From Sphingomonas psychrotolerans (GTDB lineage: Bacteria; Pseudomonadota; Alphaproteobacteria; Sphingomonadales; Sphingomonadaceae), in NCBI RefSeq assembly GCF_002796605.1, contig NZ_CP024923.1, positions 992,001-1,056,000 on the forward strand: DNA of 64,000 bases. Reading direction: 5' to 3'. Both the position numbers and the translations under genes were made by a program. Of this stretch, positions 45,866 through 55,053 are shown in pieces (the first letter of the stretch is position 1; each line of letters starts with the position of its first letter). Under the pieces are notes generated by a model that searched no databases, was not told the origin of the DNA, and saw only the letters and a list, made by a program, of their open reading frames with translations.

Positions 45866-48174
45866 TTATCCCAACGTCACAAAACTATCCATAACCCGCT
45901 TCCGCCCGGCGACCTCGAAGTCGATCTCGAGCTTGTTGCCTTCGATCTCGGCGATCAGCCCGTAGCCGAACTTCTGGTGGAACACGCGCAGCCCCACCGA
46001 CAGATCGGCCCGGGGCTTGGCACCGAAGCTCACCGCCGACGCATGGCTCTCCAGCACCCGGGCGGGTTCGCGCGAGAAGGTGCGGGCAGTGAAGCTGCCG
46101 CCGGGGTTCTTCGCGTCGACTCCCGCGGCGCGCTGCCAGCCGGGGCCGCGGCCGGTGCCTCGGCCGACGTCCGCGAACGGATCGGCGCGTTCGGACCAGT
46201 TGGCCTGCCACAGGCTGGCGCCGCCCGACATAGTGGTCTCGGTCTCGACATGCTCGCCCGGCAATTCGGCGACGAAGCGGCTGGGGAGGCTGCTGGTCCA
46301 TTGGCCGTAGATGCGGCGGTTGGCGGCGTGGAGGATCGTCGCGCGGCGGCGGGCGCGGGTGATCGCGACATAAGCGAGGCGGCGCTCTTCCTCGAGGCTG
46401 ACGAGCCCACCCTCGTCGAGTGCACGCTGCGAGGGGAAGATGCCTTCCTCCCAGCCGACGAGGAACACCGTGTCATATTCGAGGCCCTTGGCGGCGTGGA
46501 TCGTCATGATCGTGACCTTGGGTTCGTCGGCGCTCGCCTCGTTGTCCATCACGAGGCTGACATGCTCGAGGAACGCAGTGAGCGACTCATATTCCTCCAT
46601 CGCGCGGACGAGTTCGTTCAAGTTTTCGAGGCGGCCGGCGGCTTCGGCGGTGCGATCGGCCTGCCACATCGCGGTGTAGCCGCTCTCGTCGAGGATGATC
46701 CGGGCGAGCTCGGGATGGGGGAGGGTGTCGCCCATGCTGCGCCAGCGGGCGATGTCGCCGATGAGATTGCCGAGGCTGCGGCGGGCCTGGGGGGTGAGCT
46801 CGTCGGTGTCGAGGATGCGCGCGCCGGCGGTGGTGAGGGGGAGGCCCTGTGCGCGGGCGAACTGGTGAACCTTGGCCAGCGCCTTGTCGCCGAGGCCGCG
46901 CTTGGGGACGTTGACGATGCGTTCGAAGGCCAGGTCGTCCGAAGGCTGGGCGACGACGCGCAGGTACGCGAGCGCGTCGCGAATCTCGGCGCGCTCGTAG
47001 AAGCGGAAGCCGCCGATGATGCGATAGGGCAGCCCGATGCTGATGAAGCGGTCTTCGAACTCGCGGGTCTGGTGCTGCGCGCGGACGAGGATCGCAGTAT
47101 CGTCGAGGCTCAGGCCCCCGCGCTGGAGGCCTTCGATCTCCTCGCCGACGCGGCGCGCTTCCTCGGGGCCGTCCCAGATGCCGAGCACCTTGACCTTCTC
47201 GCCCTCGTCCTTCTCGGTCCACAGGGTCTTGCCGAGGCGGCCGCCATTATTGGCGATCACCCCCGAGGCGGCGGCGAGGATGTGCGGGGTGCTGCGGTAA
47301 TTCTGCTCGAGCCGGATTACTTTCGCGCCGGGGAAATCCTTTTCGAACTTGAGGATGTTTTCGACCTGTGCGCCGCGCCAGCTGTAGATCGACTGGTCGT
47401 CGTCGCCGACGCAGCAGATGTTCTTGCGCTCCTGCGCGAGCAGGCGGAGCCAGAGATATTGGACGCTGTTGGTATCCTGATACTCGTCCACCATGATGTA
47501 GCGGAAGCGGTTCTGATAGTGCGATAAAACCTCGCGATCGGTCTTCAGAATCACGAGCATGTGGAGCAGCAGATCGCCGAAATCGCAGGCGTTGAGGGTG
47601 CGCAGGCGGTCCTGATACGCGGCGTAGAGCGCCTGGCCCTTGCCGTTGGCATAGGCTTCGGACTCACCGGCGTCGATTTCGCGGGGCGTGAGGCCCTTGT
47701 TCTTCCAGCCGTCGATCATTCCGGCGAGCTGGCGCGCGGGCCAGCGTTTTTCGTCAATATCGGCGGCTAGGATGAGCTGCTTGAGCAGGCGGAGCTGATC
47801 GTCGGTGTCGAGGATGGTGAAATTGGACTGGAGCCCGACCAGTTCGGCGTGACGGCGCAGCATCCTTGCGCCGATCGCGTGGAAGGTGCCTAGCCACGGC
47901 ATGCCCTCGACTGCGTCGCCAACGAGGCGGCCGACCCGCTCGCGCATCTCGCGCGCGGCCTTGTTGGTGAAGGTTACCGAGAGGATCTCGCTGGGATATG
48001 CCTTACGCGTGAACAGCAGATGCGCGAGGCGGGCGGTGAGCGCCGCGGTCTTGCCGGTGCCGGCGCCGGCGAGGACGAGCACGGGGCCCTCGGTGGTCAG
48101 CACGGCATCGCGCTGGGGGCATTGAGGCCCCGCAGATAGGGGGCGTCGTCAGGAGCGGGCGCGGGGAGACTCAT
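45866..48174 (-). CDS. uvrD: UvrD/PcrA-family DNA helicase with one-base frameshift near its start
   Basis: Superfamily 1A DNA helicase (3'-5'), about 769 residues in the repaired frame, acting in repair and replication restart. The P-loop GAGTGKTAALTARL, DEYQDTNSVQYLWL (Walker B), GDDDQSIYSWRGA, LEQNYRSTPHI, HAAKGLEYDTVFLVG and VAITRARRR are all present. The continuous frame begins only at GTG 48103 and lacks the Q motif. On the minus strand the expected N-terminus is visible from ATG 48174 (MSLPAPAPDDAPYLRGLNAP) but is shifted by one base at 48115-48119, where five C (minus strand) replace the six needed to read NAPQRDAVLTTEG. A sequencing error in the homopolymer, a real mutation, or slippage could explain it. 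A LexA-type box lies just upstream. Confidence 0.88.
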
Positions 48175-48178
48175 CGGT

Positions 48179-48193
48179 GAACAGGTAGGGAAC
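48179..48193. promoter_or_regulatory. alphaproteobacterial LexA (SOS) box at uvrD
   Basis: GAAC-AGGTAGG-GAAC (on the minus strand GTTC-CCTACCT-GTTC) is an exact match to the direct-repeat LexA box GTTC-N7-GTTC of alphaproteobacteria. It is 5 bases upstream of the uvrD ATG at 48174, so LexA bound there would block transcription or initiation of uvrD. Confidence 0.7.
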
Positions 48194-48272
48194 GCGGGCG
48201 TTTCGGGCAAGCCGGAACCGGCGCGGGCGGGGCGCGTCTATAAGGATTCTGTCTGCCGGAGAATCACTGCAA

Positions 48273-48950
48273 ATGCGCCACTTGCTGCTCCTGCCGCTGT
48301 TGTTCGCGACCGTTCCCGCGTTCGCGCAGGTCGAGGAACTCGATCAGGTCGAGCCGGGCAAGGGCGAATGGCAGGCGGAATATCTCGGCAGCTATGGCGG
48401 GACCGACGATCATCAGATCGAAGTCATCGCGGGGCTCACCGACCGGCTGGTGCTGGGCGTGCAGGCCGAGTTCGAGGGACGGGTGCTCGAGGGCTGGGGA
48501 CCGGTGGCGCTCTATCGGTTCAGCGATCCGGAGAAGGATCCGGTCGGGATAGGGCTCGAGACGCAGATCGAGATCGATCGCGGCGGGCGGCTGGGCGAGG
48601 CCGAATTGCGCGGGATCGTCGACCGACGCGCGCCGGGCTGGTGGCTCCAGGCCAATCTGATGCTGCGCTACCAGCGCGACGAGGGCGCGCGCGGGACCAA
48701 CGTGGCGTACGCGACCTCGGTGCAGCATGCGCTGGGCGACAAGGCGTGGCTGGGGATCGAGGCCTCCGGGCGCGCGGTGCGGCTGGGCGGCGCCCCCCAA
48801 GCGGCGGCGCAGGGCGAGCATTATGCCGGGCCGAGCCTGACACTCGAACTCGCCGACGACAAGCTCGAGCTGGGTGCGGCCTGGCTGCAGCGGCTGGCCG
48901 GCGCAGGGCCGAAGTCCGAGCCCCGGCTGTTCGTCCAGTTCACTTTCTGA
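48273..48950 (+). CDS. outer membrane beta-barrel protein of unknown function
   Basis: A 225-residue exported protein with signal peptide LLLLPLLFATVPAFAQ. The rest is built from alternating amphipathic beta strands (for example GEWQAEYLGSYGG, DRLVLGVQAEFEGRVLEG) and it ends in the outer membrane insertion signal ...RLFVQFTF with a terminal phenylalanine. No ligand can be named. A GGAAC-N16-CGTC candidate stress promoter (48214-48238) lies before it. Confidence 0.75.
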   Translation: MRHLLLLPLLFATVPAFAQVEELDQVEPGKGEWQAEYLGSYGGTDDHQIEVIAGLTDRLVLGVQAEFEGRVLEGWGPVALYRFSDPEKDPVGIGLETQIEIDRGGRLGEAELRGIVDRRAPGWWLQANLMLRYQRDEGARGTNVAYATSVQHALGDKAWLGIEASGRAVRLGGAPQAAAQGEHYAGPSLTLELADDKLELGAAWLQRLAGAGPKSEPRLFVQFTF

Positions 48951-48973
48951 ATACGGGCGGCTAAGCGGCGGCG

Positions 48974-49153
48974 ATGGGACTGAAGAACAGGAAGATCCGG
49001 CTGGCGATCGTGCTGGCGCTCGCGGTGGTCGCGGCGTTCTATGCGTGGCGCACCAGCCAGACCGTGGCGCCCAAGCCCTGCGAGCCCGGGCGGCACGAGG
49101 AAAAGGATGCGAGCGGCAAGGTGATCAAGGTCACCCGGACGACGTGCATCTGA
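48974..49153 (+). CDS. small single-helix membrane protein
   Basis: A 59-residue protein with a basic N-terminus (MGLKNRKIR), one hydrophobic helix (about residues 10-26) and a C-terminal part with two cysteines (PKPCEPGRHEE and TTCI). Positive residues at the N-terminus point to a cytoplasmic N-terminus and periplasmic tail. It ends 15 bases before a Pho box. Family unknown. Confidence 0.55.
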   Translation: MGLKNRKIRLAIVLALAVVAAFYAWRTSQTVAPKPCEPGRHEEKDASGKVIKVTRTTCI

Positions 49154-49167
49154 GCTTGTCCGCTGAA

Positions 49168-49196
49168 CTGTAACGCTGTTGTCATGCCACGGTCAC
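49168..49196 (+). promoter_or_regulatory. Pho box with three half-sites upstream of the phosphate transporter
   Basis: CTGTAAC-GCTG-TTGTCAT-GCCA-CGGTCAC: three 7-base copies at 11-base spacing, matching the PhoB consensus CTGTCAT/CTGTAAC with four-base spacers; the third copy has one mismatch to CTGTCAC. It lies 26 bases upstream of the ATG of the pit gene, so a PhoB-type regulator probably controls it. Confidence 0.65.
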
Positions 49197-49221
49197 GAAG
49201 TGCGGTCATTTCGCACCCATC

Positions 49222-50862
49222 ATGGCCACCCTAGCACTCGATCAGGCGCCCGCGGCAAACCAGCCGGGGATCTCGCGATTCGACTATAAGACCCACCCCC
49301 TCGCCTGGCTGGTCTTCGCCGGCCTGCTCGTCGGGGGGCTGGCCTATGCGGGGGTGAGCGTGCTCACCGACACGCGCGGAGTGGGCGAGGAGCTGGCGCT
49401 GGGAGTGTTCGCCTTCCTCGTGCTGGCGCTGCTGATCGCGTTGGGCTTCGAGTTCGTCAACGGCTTCCACGATACCGCCAACGCCGTTGCGACGGTGATC
49501 TACACCAATTCGATGCCGGCCCATTTCGCCGTGGTGTGGTCGGGCTTCTTCAACTTCCTCGGGGTGATGTTCTCGAGCGGAGCGGTGGCCTATTCGATCA
49601 TCACTTTGCTGCCGGTCGACCTGATCCTCAACGTGGGGTCGGCCGCCGGATTCGCGATGATCTTCGCCTTGCTGCTCGCGGCGGTCTTGTGGAATCTCGG
49701 CACCTGGTATGTCGGACTGCCCAACAGTTCGAGCCATACGCTGATCGGATCGGTGCTCGGCGTCGGTTTCGCCAACCAATTGATTGCCGCGGGATCGCGC
49801 GGCGGCACCGCCGGCGTCGACTGGAGCCAGGCGCAGAAAGTGCTGACCGGCTTGTGGATGGCGCCGCTGATCGGCTTCTTCGCGGCATTGCTGTTGTTGC
49901 TGGTGATGCGCGCGGTGATCCGCCGGCCCGAGCTTTACCGGGCGCCCGAGGGCGACAAGGCGCCGCCCAGGGGCGTGCGCGCACTGCTGATCTTCACCTG
50001 CACCGCAGTGTCGTTCAGCCATGGCTCGAACGACGGCCAGAAGGGCATGGGGCTGATCATGCTGATCCTGATCGGCTGCGCCCCCACTGCCTATGCGCTC
50101 AACCGGACGCTGCCGGCCAGCGCGACCCCGGCCTTCGTCCAGACCGCCAATGTCGCCACCGCGGCGTTCGACGCGCGCAGCGGCGGGATCGCCATGGCGC
50201 CCGAGCAGGCGCGAACGACGCTCACCACCGCGCTTCAGCAGCGCAAGGTCGACAGCCCGCAAGTCTATGCCGCGCTCGACAGCCTTTCGACCGACCTGAC
50301 CGCACGCGTCGCCAGCTATGGCTCGCTGAGCAAGGTGCCCGCCGAGGCAACGCCGAACGTACGCAACGACATGTATCTGGTGCTCGACACGACCAAGCTC
50401 GCGACCAAGAAGCCTGAGGGCTTCCGGGAGGACGAGCTCAAGGCGATCAAGGCGTATCAGTCGAACCTCGAGGCCGGCACGCGCTTCATCCCGCTTTGGG
50501 TGAAGGTGGTCGTCGCGATCGCATTGGGGCTGGGGACGATGATCGGCTGGAAACGCATCGTGATCACCGTCGGCGAGCGAATCGGCAAGCAACACATGAC
50601 CTATGGCATGGGCGCGACCGCCGAACTGGTCGCCGCGGTAACGATCCTCAGCGCCGACCGGTTCGGGCTGCCGGTGTCGACCACGCATATCCTGTCGTCG
50701 GGCGTGGCGGGTGCATCGGTGGCGAACGGGGCGGGACTGCAGGGCCGCACGATCGCCCAGCTCGCCGCGGCGTGGCTGCTGACCTTGCCTGCGGCGATGG
50801 CGCTGTCGGGCGGGCTCTATTGGCTGATGCTGACCGCAGTGAAGGCCTGGCAGCTGGGCTGA
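49222..50862 (+). CDS. pit: inorganic phosphate transporter (Pit family)
   Basis: A 546-residue low-affinity phosphate permease with about 10 helices. The first signature NGFHDTANAVATVIYTNSMP is near residue 85, the second SHGSNDGQKGMGLIMLILIG near 265, and the C-terminal repeat LPVSTTHILSSGVAGASVAN near 482, so both halves of the inverted repeat are present. Between the two halves a soluble loop of about 120 residues (about 300-420) is longer than in simple Pit proteins. The Pho box upstream makes it a phosphate starvation gene, or repressed in one direction; the sign is not clear from sequence. Confidence 0.93.
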   Translation: MATLALDQAPAANQPGISRFDYKTHPLAWLVFAGLLVGGLAYAGVSVLTDTRGVGEELALGVFAFLVLALLIALGFEFVNGFHDTANAVATVIYTNSMPAHFAVVWSGFFNFLGVMFSSGAVAYSIITLLPVDLILNVGSAAGFAMIFALLLAAVLWNLGTWYVGLPNSSSHTLIGSVLGVGFANQLIAAGSRGGTAGVDWSQAQKVLTGLWMAPLIGFFAALLLLLVMRAVIRRPELYRAPEGDKAPPRGVRALLIFTCTAVSFSHGSNDGQKGMGLIMLILIGCAPTAYALNRTLPASATPAFVQTANVATAAFDARSGGIAMAPEQARTTLTTALQQRKVDSPQVYAALDSLSTDLTARVASYGSLSKVPAEATPNVRNDMYLVLDTTKLATKKPEGFREDELKAIKAYQSNLEAGTRFIPLWVKVVVAIALGLGTMIGWKRIVITVGERIGKQHMTYGMGATAELVAAVTILSADRFGLPVSTTHILSSGVAGASVANGAGLQGRTIAQLAAAWLLTLPAAMALSGGLYWLMLTAVKAWQLG

Positions 50863-50903
50863 ACAAGACGCGGGCGACTTGTTGCCCGACCTGACGAAGC
50901 GTA

Positions 50904-50929
50904 GAATATTCGACTGAGCAAGAATATTC
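50904..50929. promoter_or_regulatory. twin GAATATTC palindromes upstream of a membrane protein
   Basis: GAATATTC at 50904-50911 and again at 50922-50929, each a perfect 8-base palindrome, separated by 10 bases and thus 18 bases centre to centre. They sit within 40 bases upstream of the ATG at 50941 and stand out in this GC-rich sequence. A dimeric repressor site is likely; the protein is not known. Confidence 0.45.
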
Positions 50930-50940
50930 AGGGGCTGGCC

Positions 50941-51666
50941 ATGCCTGATCAAGAAGCGCCGTTCGATGTGCAGGATAGCCCTGACGACCTGCTGGACGCG
51001 GCCGACAAGCGGCATTTTCAACAGATATTCAACAAACAAGCAGTCAGAGCCTATCTCTATTTGAGCTTCGGCATGGGGGTGATCGCCTTTTCGTTGCCGA
51101 TCTTGCTGGTCCTCGCCGGTGGCTATGAGGGGCATTATTCGATCAGCTATTTCTATCATGTCAGCGACACCTGCCAGAACATTCTGGTGGGCTGTCTGTG
51201 CGCGACGGGGCTTTTTCTGTTCCTCTTCCACGGCCTGTCCAACGTCGAGAACTGGATATTGAACCTGGCCGGGGCGGCCGCGATCTCGGTGGCGATGAAC
51301 CCGATGCGCGCGCAGCAATGCCGGGCCGGGGACGACATGCTGAGCGTTCATGCCGCCAGCGCGATCCTGTTCTTCGCCTGCTTGGCGGTGGTGGCGGTGA
51401 TCTTCTCGAAGCGCCGCATCAAACACATCAAAGACCCGGCCAGGCGCCGCGCTTTCGAAACGGCGTACAATGCAGCCGGCTTCGCGATGATCGCGATGCC
51501 GGCCGCGGTCGCAGCGACTCATTTTCTGCGAAAAGCGGACGTCGCCGCCGTCGCTGCGGATTGCACCCACTGGATCTTCTGGATCGAATGCTTCGGTATC
51601 TGGGCGTTCGCCTTCTACTGGTTCGTCAAGACGCTCGAATATCGGCTGCTGCTCAGGATCCGCTGA
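50941..51666 (+). CDS. six-helix membrane protein of unknown function
   Basis: A 241-residue membrane protein with a polar N-terminal 35 residues and six hydrophobic helices. SISYFYHVSDTCQNILVGCL in the first loop region resembles the DUF998 type SISxYYYT...RDxFVG motif, but the relation is remote. Positive loops (KRRIKHIKDPARRRA) lie in the cytoplasm. Preceded by twin palindromes that suggest specific regulation. Confidence 0.7.
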   Translation: MPDQEAPFDVQDSPDDLLDAADKRHFQQIFNKQAVRAYLYLSFGMGVIAFSLPILLVLAGGYEGHYSISYFYHVSDTCQNILVGCLCATGLFLFLFHGLSNVENWILNLAGAAAISVAMNPMRAQQCRAGDDMLSVHAASAILFFACLAVVAVIFSKRRIKHIKDPARRRAFETAYNAAGFAMIAMPAAVAATHFLRKADVAAVAADCTHWIFWIECFGIWAFAFYWFVKTLEYRLLLRIR

Positions 51667-51715
51667 TGTCGGCCTACCTTGCCGGTCTGCGGCTTGCCCT
51701 GATAACCGCCGGAGC

Positions 51716-52333
51716 ATGACCCAACTCATCCCCGGACCCGATGGGCGGCCGCGCTGTCGCTGGTCCGCCGCCGCACCCGAGTTCATCGCCTATCACGATA
51801 AAGAATGGGGCTTTCCGGTGGGCGACGACCGCCGGCTGTTCGAAAAGCTCTGCCTCGAAAGCTTTCAGTCGGGCCTGAGCTGGCGAACCATCCTCGCCAA
51901 GCGCGAGAATTTCCGCGCGGCGTTCCAGGGATTCGATTTCGAGAAAGTGGCGCGTTTCACCGATGCGGATGTCGAGCGGCTGCTCGGCGACGCGGGGATC
52001 GTTCGGCATCGCGGCAAGATCGAGGCGGTAGTGAACAACGCGAAGCGGGCTTGCGAGCTGGCCGCGCGCGATGGTTCGCTGGCGGCGTATCTTTGGCGGT
52101 ACGAGCCCGGCGCCGACGAACTGGCGGAGCCGCAGACCGTATCGACCTCACCCGCTTCGACAAGGTTGTCGAAGGCCTTGAAGGCGCAGGGGTGGAAATT
52201 CGTCGGACCGACGACGGTCTTCGCGTTCATGCAGGCAATGGGGCTGCTCAACGACCATGCGCAGGGCTGCGCGATCCGGGCGGAAGCGGATCGCGCGCGG
52301 GCAGCATTCGAGCCACCGCGAACCCGCGCTTGA
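51716..52333 (+). CDS. tag: DNA-3-methyladenine glycosylase I
   Basis: A 205-residue base-excision repair enzyme that removes 3-methyladenine. The zinc ligands appear as C14 and H27 at the N-terminus (RPRCRWSAAAPEFIAYHDKE) and as the histidine and cysteine of NDHAQGCAIR near the C-terminus. The catalytic glutamate region is KLCLESFQSGLSWRTILAKR (about 44-63), and GWKFVGPTTVFAFMQAMGLL follows near 160. All hallmarks of Tag are intact. Confidence 0.94.
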   Translation: MTQLIPGPDGRPRCRWSAAAPEFIAYHDKEWGFPVGDDRRLFEKLCLESFQSGLSWRTILAKRENFRAAFQGFDFEKVARFTDADVERLLGDAGIVRHRGKIEAVVNNAKRACELAARDGSLAAYLWRYEPGADELAEPQTVSTSPASTRLSKALKAQGWKFVGPTTVFAFMQAMGLLNDHAQGCAIRAEADRARAAFEPPRTRA

Positions 52334-52399
52334 GTCCCGTTTGCCCGAAGTCGAGCAGGCAGCTATGGGGAGGGGCCACCCAATTTTTCAGGACGATAT

Positions 52400-53401
52400 G
52401 TGACTGCCAAAAAGGCGACCCCGCACGAATGGGATGCGGAGCATCTTCGGCTCGCGGTGACCGCGGCGGGCGTGGCGTTGTGGGCGTGGGAAGTCGACAC
52501 CGACGCGTTCACCATGGACGCGCGCGGCTTCGAATTATGGGGGGTGCCGTGGCGCGAGAAGGTCACCTTCGAGCAATTGTCGGAGCACATCCATCCCGCG
52601 GATCGCGATCGGGTGCGCGCGGCGTTCGCGGCGACGCGGGCGATGCTGGGCTTTTACGAGACCGACTTCCGCATCCTCGTGGGGCCGGAGATCCGCTGGA
52701 TCGCGGCGCGCGGGCAGGGCGAGGACGTGGGCATCGTCGGGCGGACGATGTTCGGCATCTTCCTCGACGTCACCGGGCGCAAGCAGGCCGAGGAAGGCCA
52801 TGAGTTGCTCGCCGGGGAGATGAGCCACCGGGTCAAGAATCTGCTGGCGATCGCATCGGGGCTGACTGCGATCACTTCGCGGTCGGCGGTGAGCGCGGAG
52901 GACATGGCGCGCGACTTGACCGCGCGGCTGACGGCTTTGGGCCGGGCGCACGATCTGGTCCGCCCGCTGCCGCAGGGCCAGGGTGCGGCGGCTCTGCTCG
53001 GCGACCTGATCTCGGTGCTGCTCGCGCCCTATGACGATGTCGGCGCGTTCAGCGGGCGGATTCGAGTCGCGGTCGAGCGGATGGGGGTGGGCGAGAACGC
53101 GGCGACGGGGCTGGCTTTGGTCATCCACGAACTGGCGACCAACTCGGTCAAATATGGCGCGCTTTCGGAGACGCCCGGAACCCTCGACGTGACCAGCGCC
53201 ACCGAAGGCGACGCGATCACCTTGACCTGGGTGGAGCGCGGCGGCCCGCTGGTCGACGTGCCCGATGCGCCGGCGGGGTTCGGCAGCAACCTCGTCAAGC
53301 GTACCGTGTCGAGCCAGTTGAACGGCTCGATCGACTATGACTGGTCCGAAGACGGGCTGATCGTGACGCTGAAGATGGACCGCGCGCGGCTGGCCGCCTA
53401 G
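52400..53401 (+). CDS. PAS-HWE family sensor histidine kinase
   Basis: A 333-residue soluble kinase starting at GTG (SD AGGACG). An N-terminal PAS fold (about residues 10-125: LRLAVTAAGVALWAWEVDTD, FGIFLDVTGRKQAEE) leads to the HWE kinase domain: H-box GEMSHRVKNLLAIASGLTAI (about 138-157), N-box VIHELATNSVKYGALSE (about 233-249) and the W and G-rich region (TLTWVERGGP, then GFGSNLVKRTV). No membrane segment, so it senses a cytoplasmic or light/redox cue. No response regulator gene is adjacent. Many HWE kinases feed the PhyR/EcfG stress pathway, and EcfG-type promoters occur in this window, but a link is inference. Confidence 0.92.
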   Translation: MTAKKATPHEWDAEHLRLAVTAAGVALWAWEVDTDAFTMDARGFELWGVPWREKVTFEQLSEHIHPADRDRVRAAFAATRAMLGFYETDFRILVGPEIRWIAARGQGEDVGIVGRTMFGIFLDVTGRKQAEEGHELLAGEMSHRVKNLLAIASGLTAITSRSAVSAEDMARDLTARLTALGRAHDLVRPLPQGQGAAALLGDLISVLLAPYDDVGAFSGRIRVAVERMGVGENAATGLALVIHELATNSVKYGALSETPGTLDVTSATEGDAITLTWVERGGPLVDVPDAPAGFGSNLVKRTVSSQLNGSIDYDWSEDGLIVTLKMDRARLAA

Positions 53402-53419
53402 CCGCCGCGGCGGGGGCGG

Positions 53420-55006
53420 TCAGGCCGCCGCCTTGCGCCGCTCCGCCATCTCGGCATTGAGCATCTCCGCGAGCAGGAACGCCAGTTCGAGGCTCTGCCC
53501 GGCGTTGAGCCGCGGATCACAGTGCGTGTGATAGCGATCGGCGAGCGATTGCTCGGTGACGTCGATCGCGCCGCCGGTGCATTCGGTGACGTTCTGGCCG
53601 GTCATCTCGGCGTGGATGCCGCCGGCGAAAGTGCCCTCGGCGCGGTGGACGGCGAAGAAGCCGCGGACTTCGGCGAGGATGCGCTCGAACGGGCGGGTCT
53701 TGTAGCCGTTGGCGGCCTTGACGACGTTGCCGTGCATCGGGTCGCAGCTCCACACCACCGGATGCCCCTCGCGCTTCACCGCGCGGACGAGCGCGGGGAG
53801 CCCCTTCTCGATCTTGTCGTGGCCATAACGCGTGATCAGGGTCATCCGGCCGGGGACGCGGCCGGGGTTGAGCGTGTCGAGCAGGCGCAGCAGTGCGTCG
53901 GGCTCGAGGCTGGGGCCGCACTTCATCCCGATCGGGTTGCCGATGCCGCGCAGGAACTCGACATGGGCGCTGCCCTCGAAGCGGGTGCGGTCGCCGATCC
54001 ACAGGAAGTGCGCGCTGGTATCGTACCAGTCGCCAGTGAGGCTGTCCTGCCGGGTGAGCGCCTGCTCATAAGGGAGCAGCAGCGCCTCGTGGCTGGTGTA
54101 GAATTGGGTGCCCTTCAATTGCGGCACGGTGTCGGGGTTGATCCCGCACGCCTCCATGAAATCGAGCGATTCGCCGATGCGGTCCGCCACGTCGGCGAAC
54201 TTCTTCGACCATGGGCTGCGGCCCATGAAATCGAGCGTCCATTTGTGGACCTGATGGAGATTGGCATAGCCGCCGGTCGCGAAGGCGCGCAGCAGGTTGA
54301 GCGTCGCGGCGGACTGCGAATAGCCCTGCACCATGCGCTGCGGATCGGGGATGCGGCTCTCGGGGGTGAACGCGATGTCGTTGACATTGTCGCCCCGGTA
54401 CGACGGGAGCTCGACGCCGTTGATCACCTCGGTATCGGCGCTGCGCGGCTTGGCAAACTGGCCGGCCATGCGGCCGAGCTTCACCGTCGGCAGCTTCGAC
54501 GCGAAGGTGAGCACCACCGCCATCTGGAGGATGACGCGGAAGGTGTCGCGGATGTTGTTGGGGTGGAACTCGGCGAAGCTCTCCGCACAGTCGCCGCCCT
54601 GGAGCAGGAAGGCCTCACCGCGCGACACCCTGGCGAGCTCGGTGGTGAGTTCGCGCGCCTCGCCGGCGAAGACCAGAGGGGGGTAATTGGCGAGAGTCGC
54701 CGTAGCGGCGTTCAGCGCGGCCTGATCGGGGTAATTGGGGAGCTGGCGCGCCTCGGCGTGGGTCCAGCTGTCAGGCGTCCAGCCCATGCTCTGCTCCAGG
54801 TTGCGGACATGGACGTACCAGTCCTGGTGATGCGCGATGCCGTTGGCGGCGATCTGATTGAGCACGGCGGCGGAGGCGCGCTTGCCGTCCTCCTCCCAGC
54901 CCTGCACGGTCGAGCCGGGCGTGTCGAACCAGGCGCCGAAAGCGGCGCGGGAAAGGGCGCGTTCCTCACGGAAGCGGCGGATCTTGGAACCTGCGAGTGT
55001 GGTCAT
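53420..55006 (-). CDS. XRE-type HTH domain fused to class II DAHP synthase
   Basis: A 528-residue protein. Residues 74-528 (from [20 protein letters not shown]) are a complete class II 3-deoxy-D-arabino-heptulosonate-7-phosphate synthase, the first enzyme of the shikimate pathway: [44 protein letters not shown] and [15 protein letters not shown] are all present. Residues 1-73 are an extra helix-turn-helix part: [20 protein letters not shown] and [20 protein letters not shown], like XRE/Cro-type regulators. No stop separates them. GGAG with good spacing precedes the ATG at 54787, so a synthase without the HTH could also be made. Two TTACCC-N5-GGGTAA palindromes upstream may bind the HTH. The start 55006 is preferred over 55018, which lies inside a palindrome. 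Confidence 0.85.
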   Translation of the reverse strand: MTTLAGSKIRRFREERALSRAAFGAWFDTPGSTVQGWEEDGKRASAAVLNQIAANGIAHHQDWYVHVRNLEQSMGWTPDSWTHAEARQLPNYPDQAALNAATATLANYPPLVFAGEARELTTELARVSRGEAFLLQGGDCAESFAEFHPNNIRDTFRVILQMAVVLTFASKLPTVKLGRMAGQFAKPRSADTEVINGVELPSYRGDNVNDIAFTPESRIPDPQRMVQGYSQSAATLNLLRAFATGGYANLHQVHKWTLDFMGRSPWSKKFADVADRIGESLDFMEACGINPDTVPQLKGTQFYTSHEALLLPYEQALTRQDSLTGDWYDTSAHFLWIGDRTRFEGSAHVEFLRGIGNPIGMKCGPSLEPDALLRLLDTLNPGRVPGRMTLITRYGHDKIEKGLPALVRAVKREGHPVVWSCDPMHGNVVKAANGYKTRPFERILAEVRGFFAVHRAEGTFAGGIHAEMTGQNVTECTGGAIDVTEQSLADRYHTHCDPRLNAGQSLELAFLLAEMLNAEMAERRKAAA

Positions 55007-55017
55007 GATGCGGGTCA

Positions 55018-55034
55018 TTACCCTGAAGGGGTAA
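55018..55034. promoter_or_regulatory. palindrome TTACCC-N5-GGGTAA, site A
   Basis: TTACCC-TGAAG-GGGTAA, 17 bases, 12 bases upstream of the HTH-DAHP synthase start. Identical in arms to site B. Likely operator for the HTH domain itself. Confidence 0.6.
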
Positions 55035-55053
55035 ATTCTGGCAAGGGAGAAAA

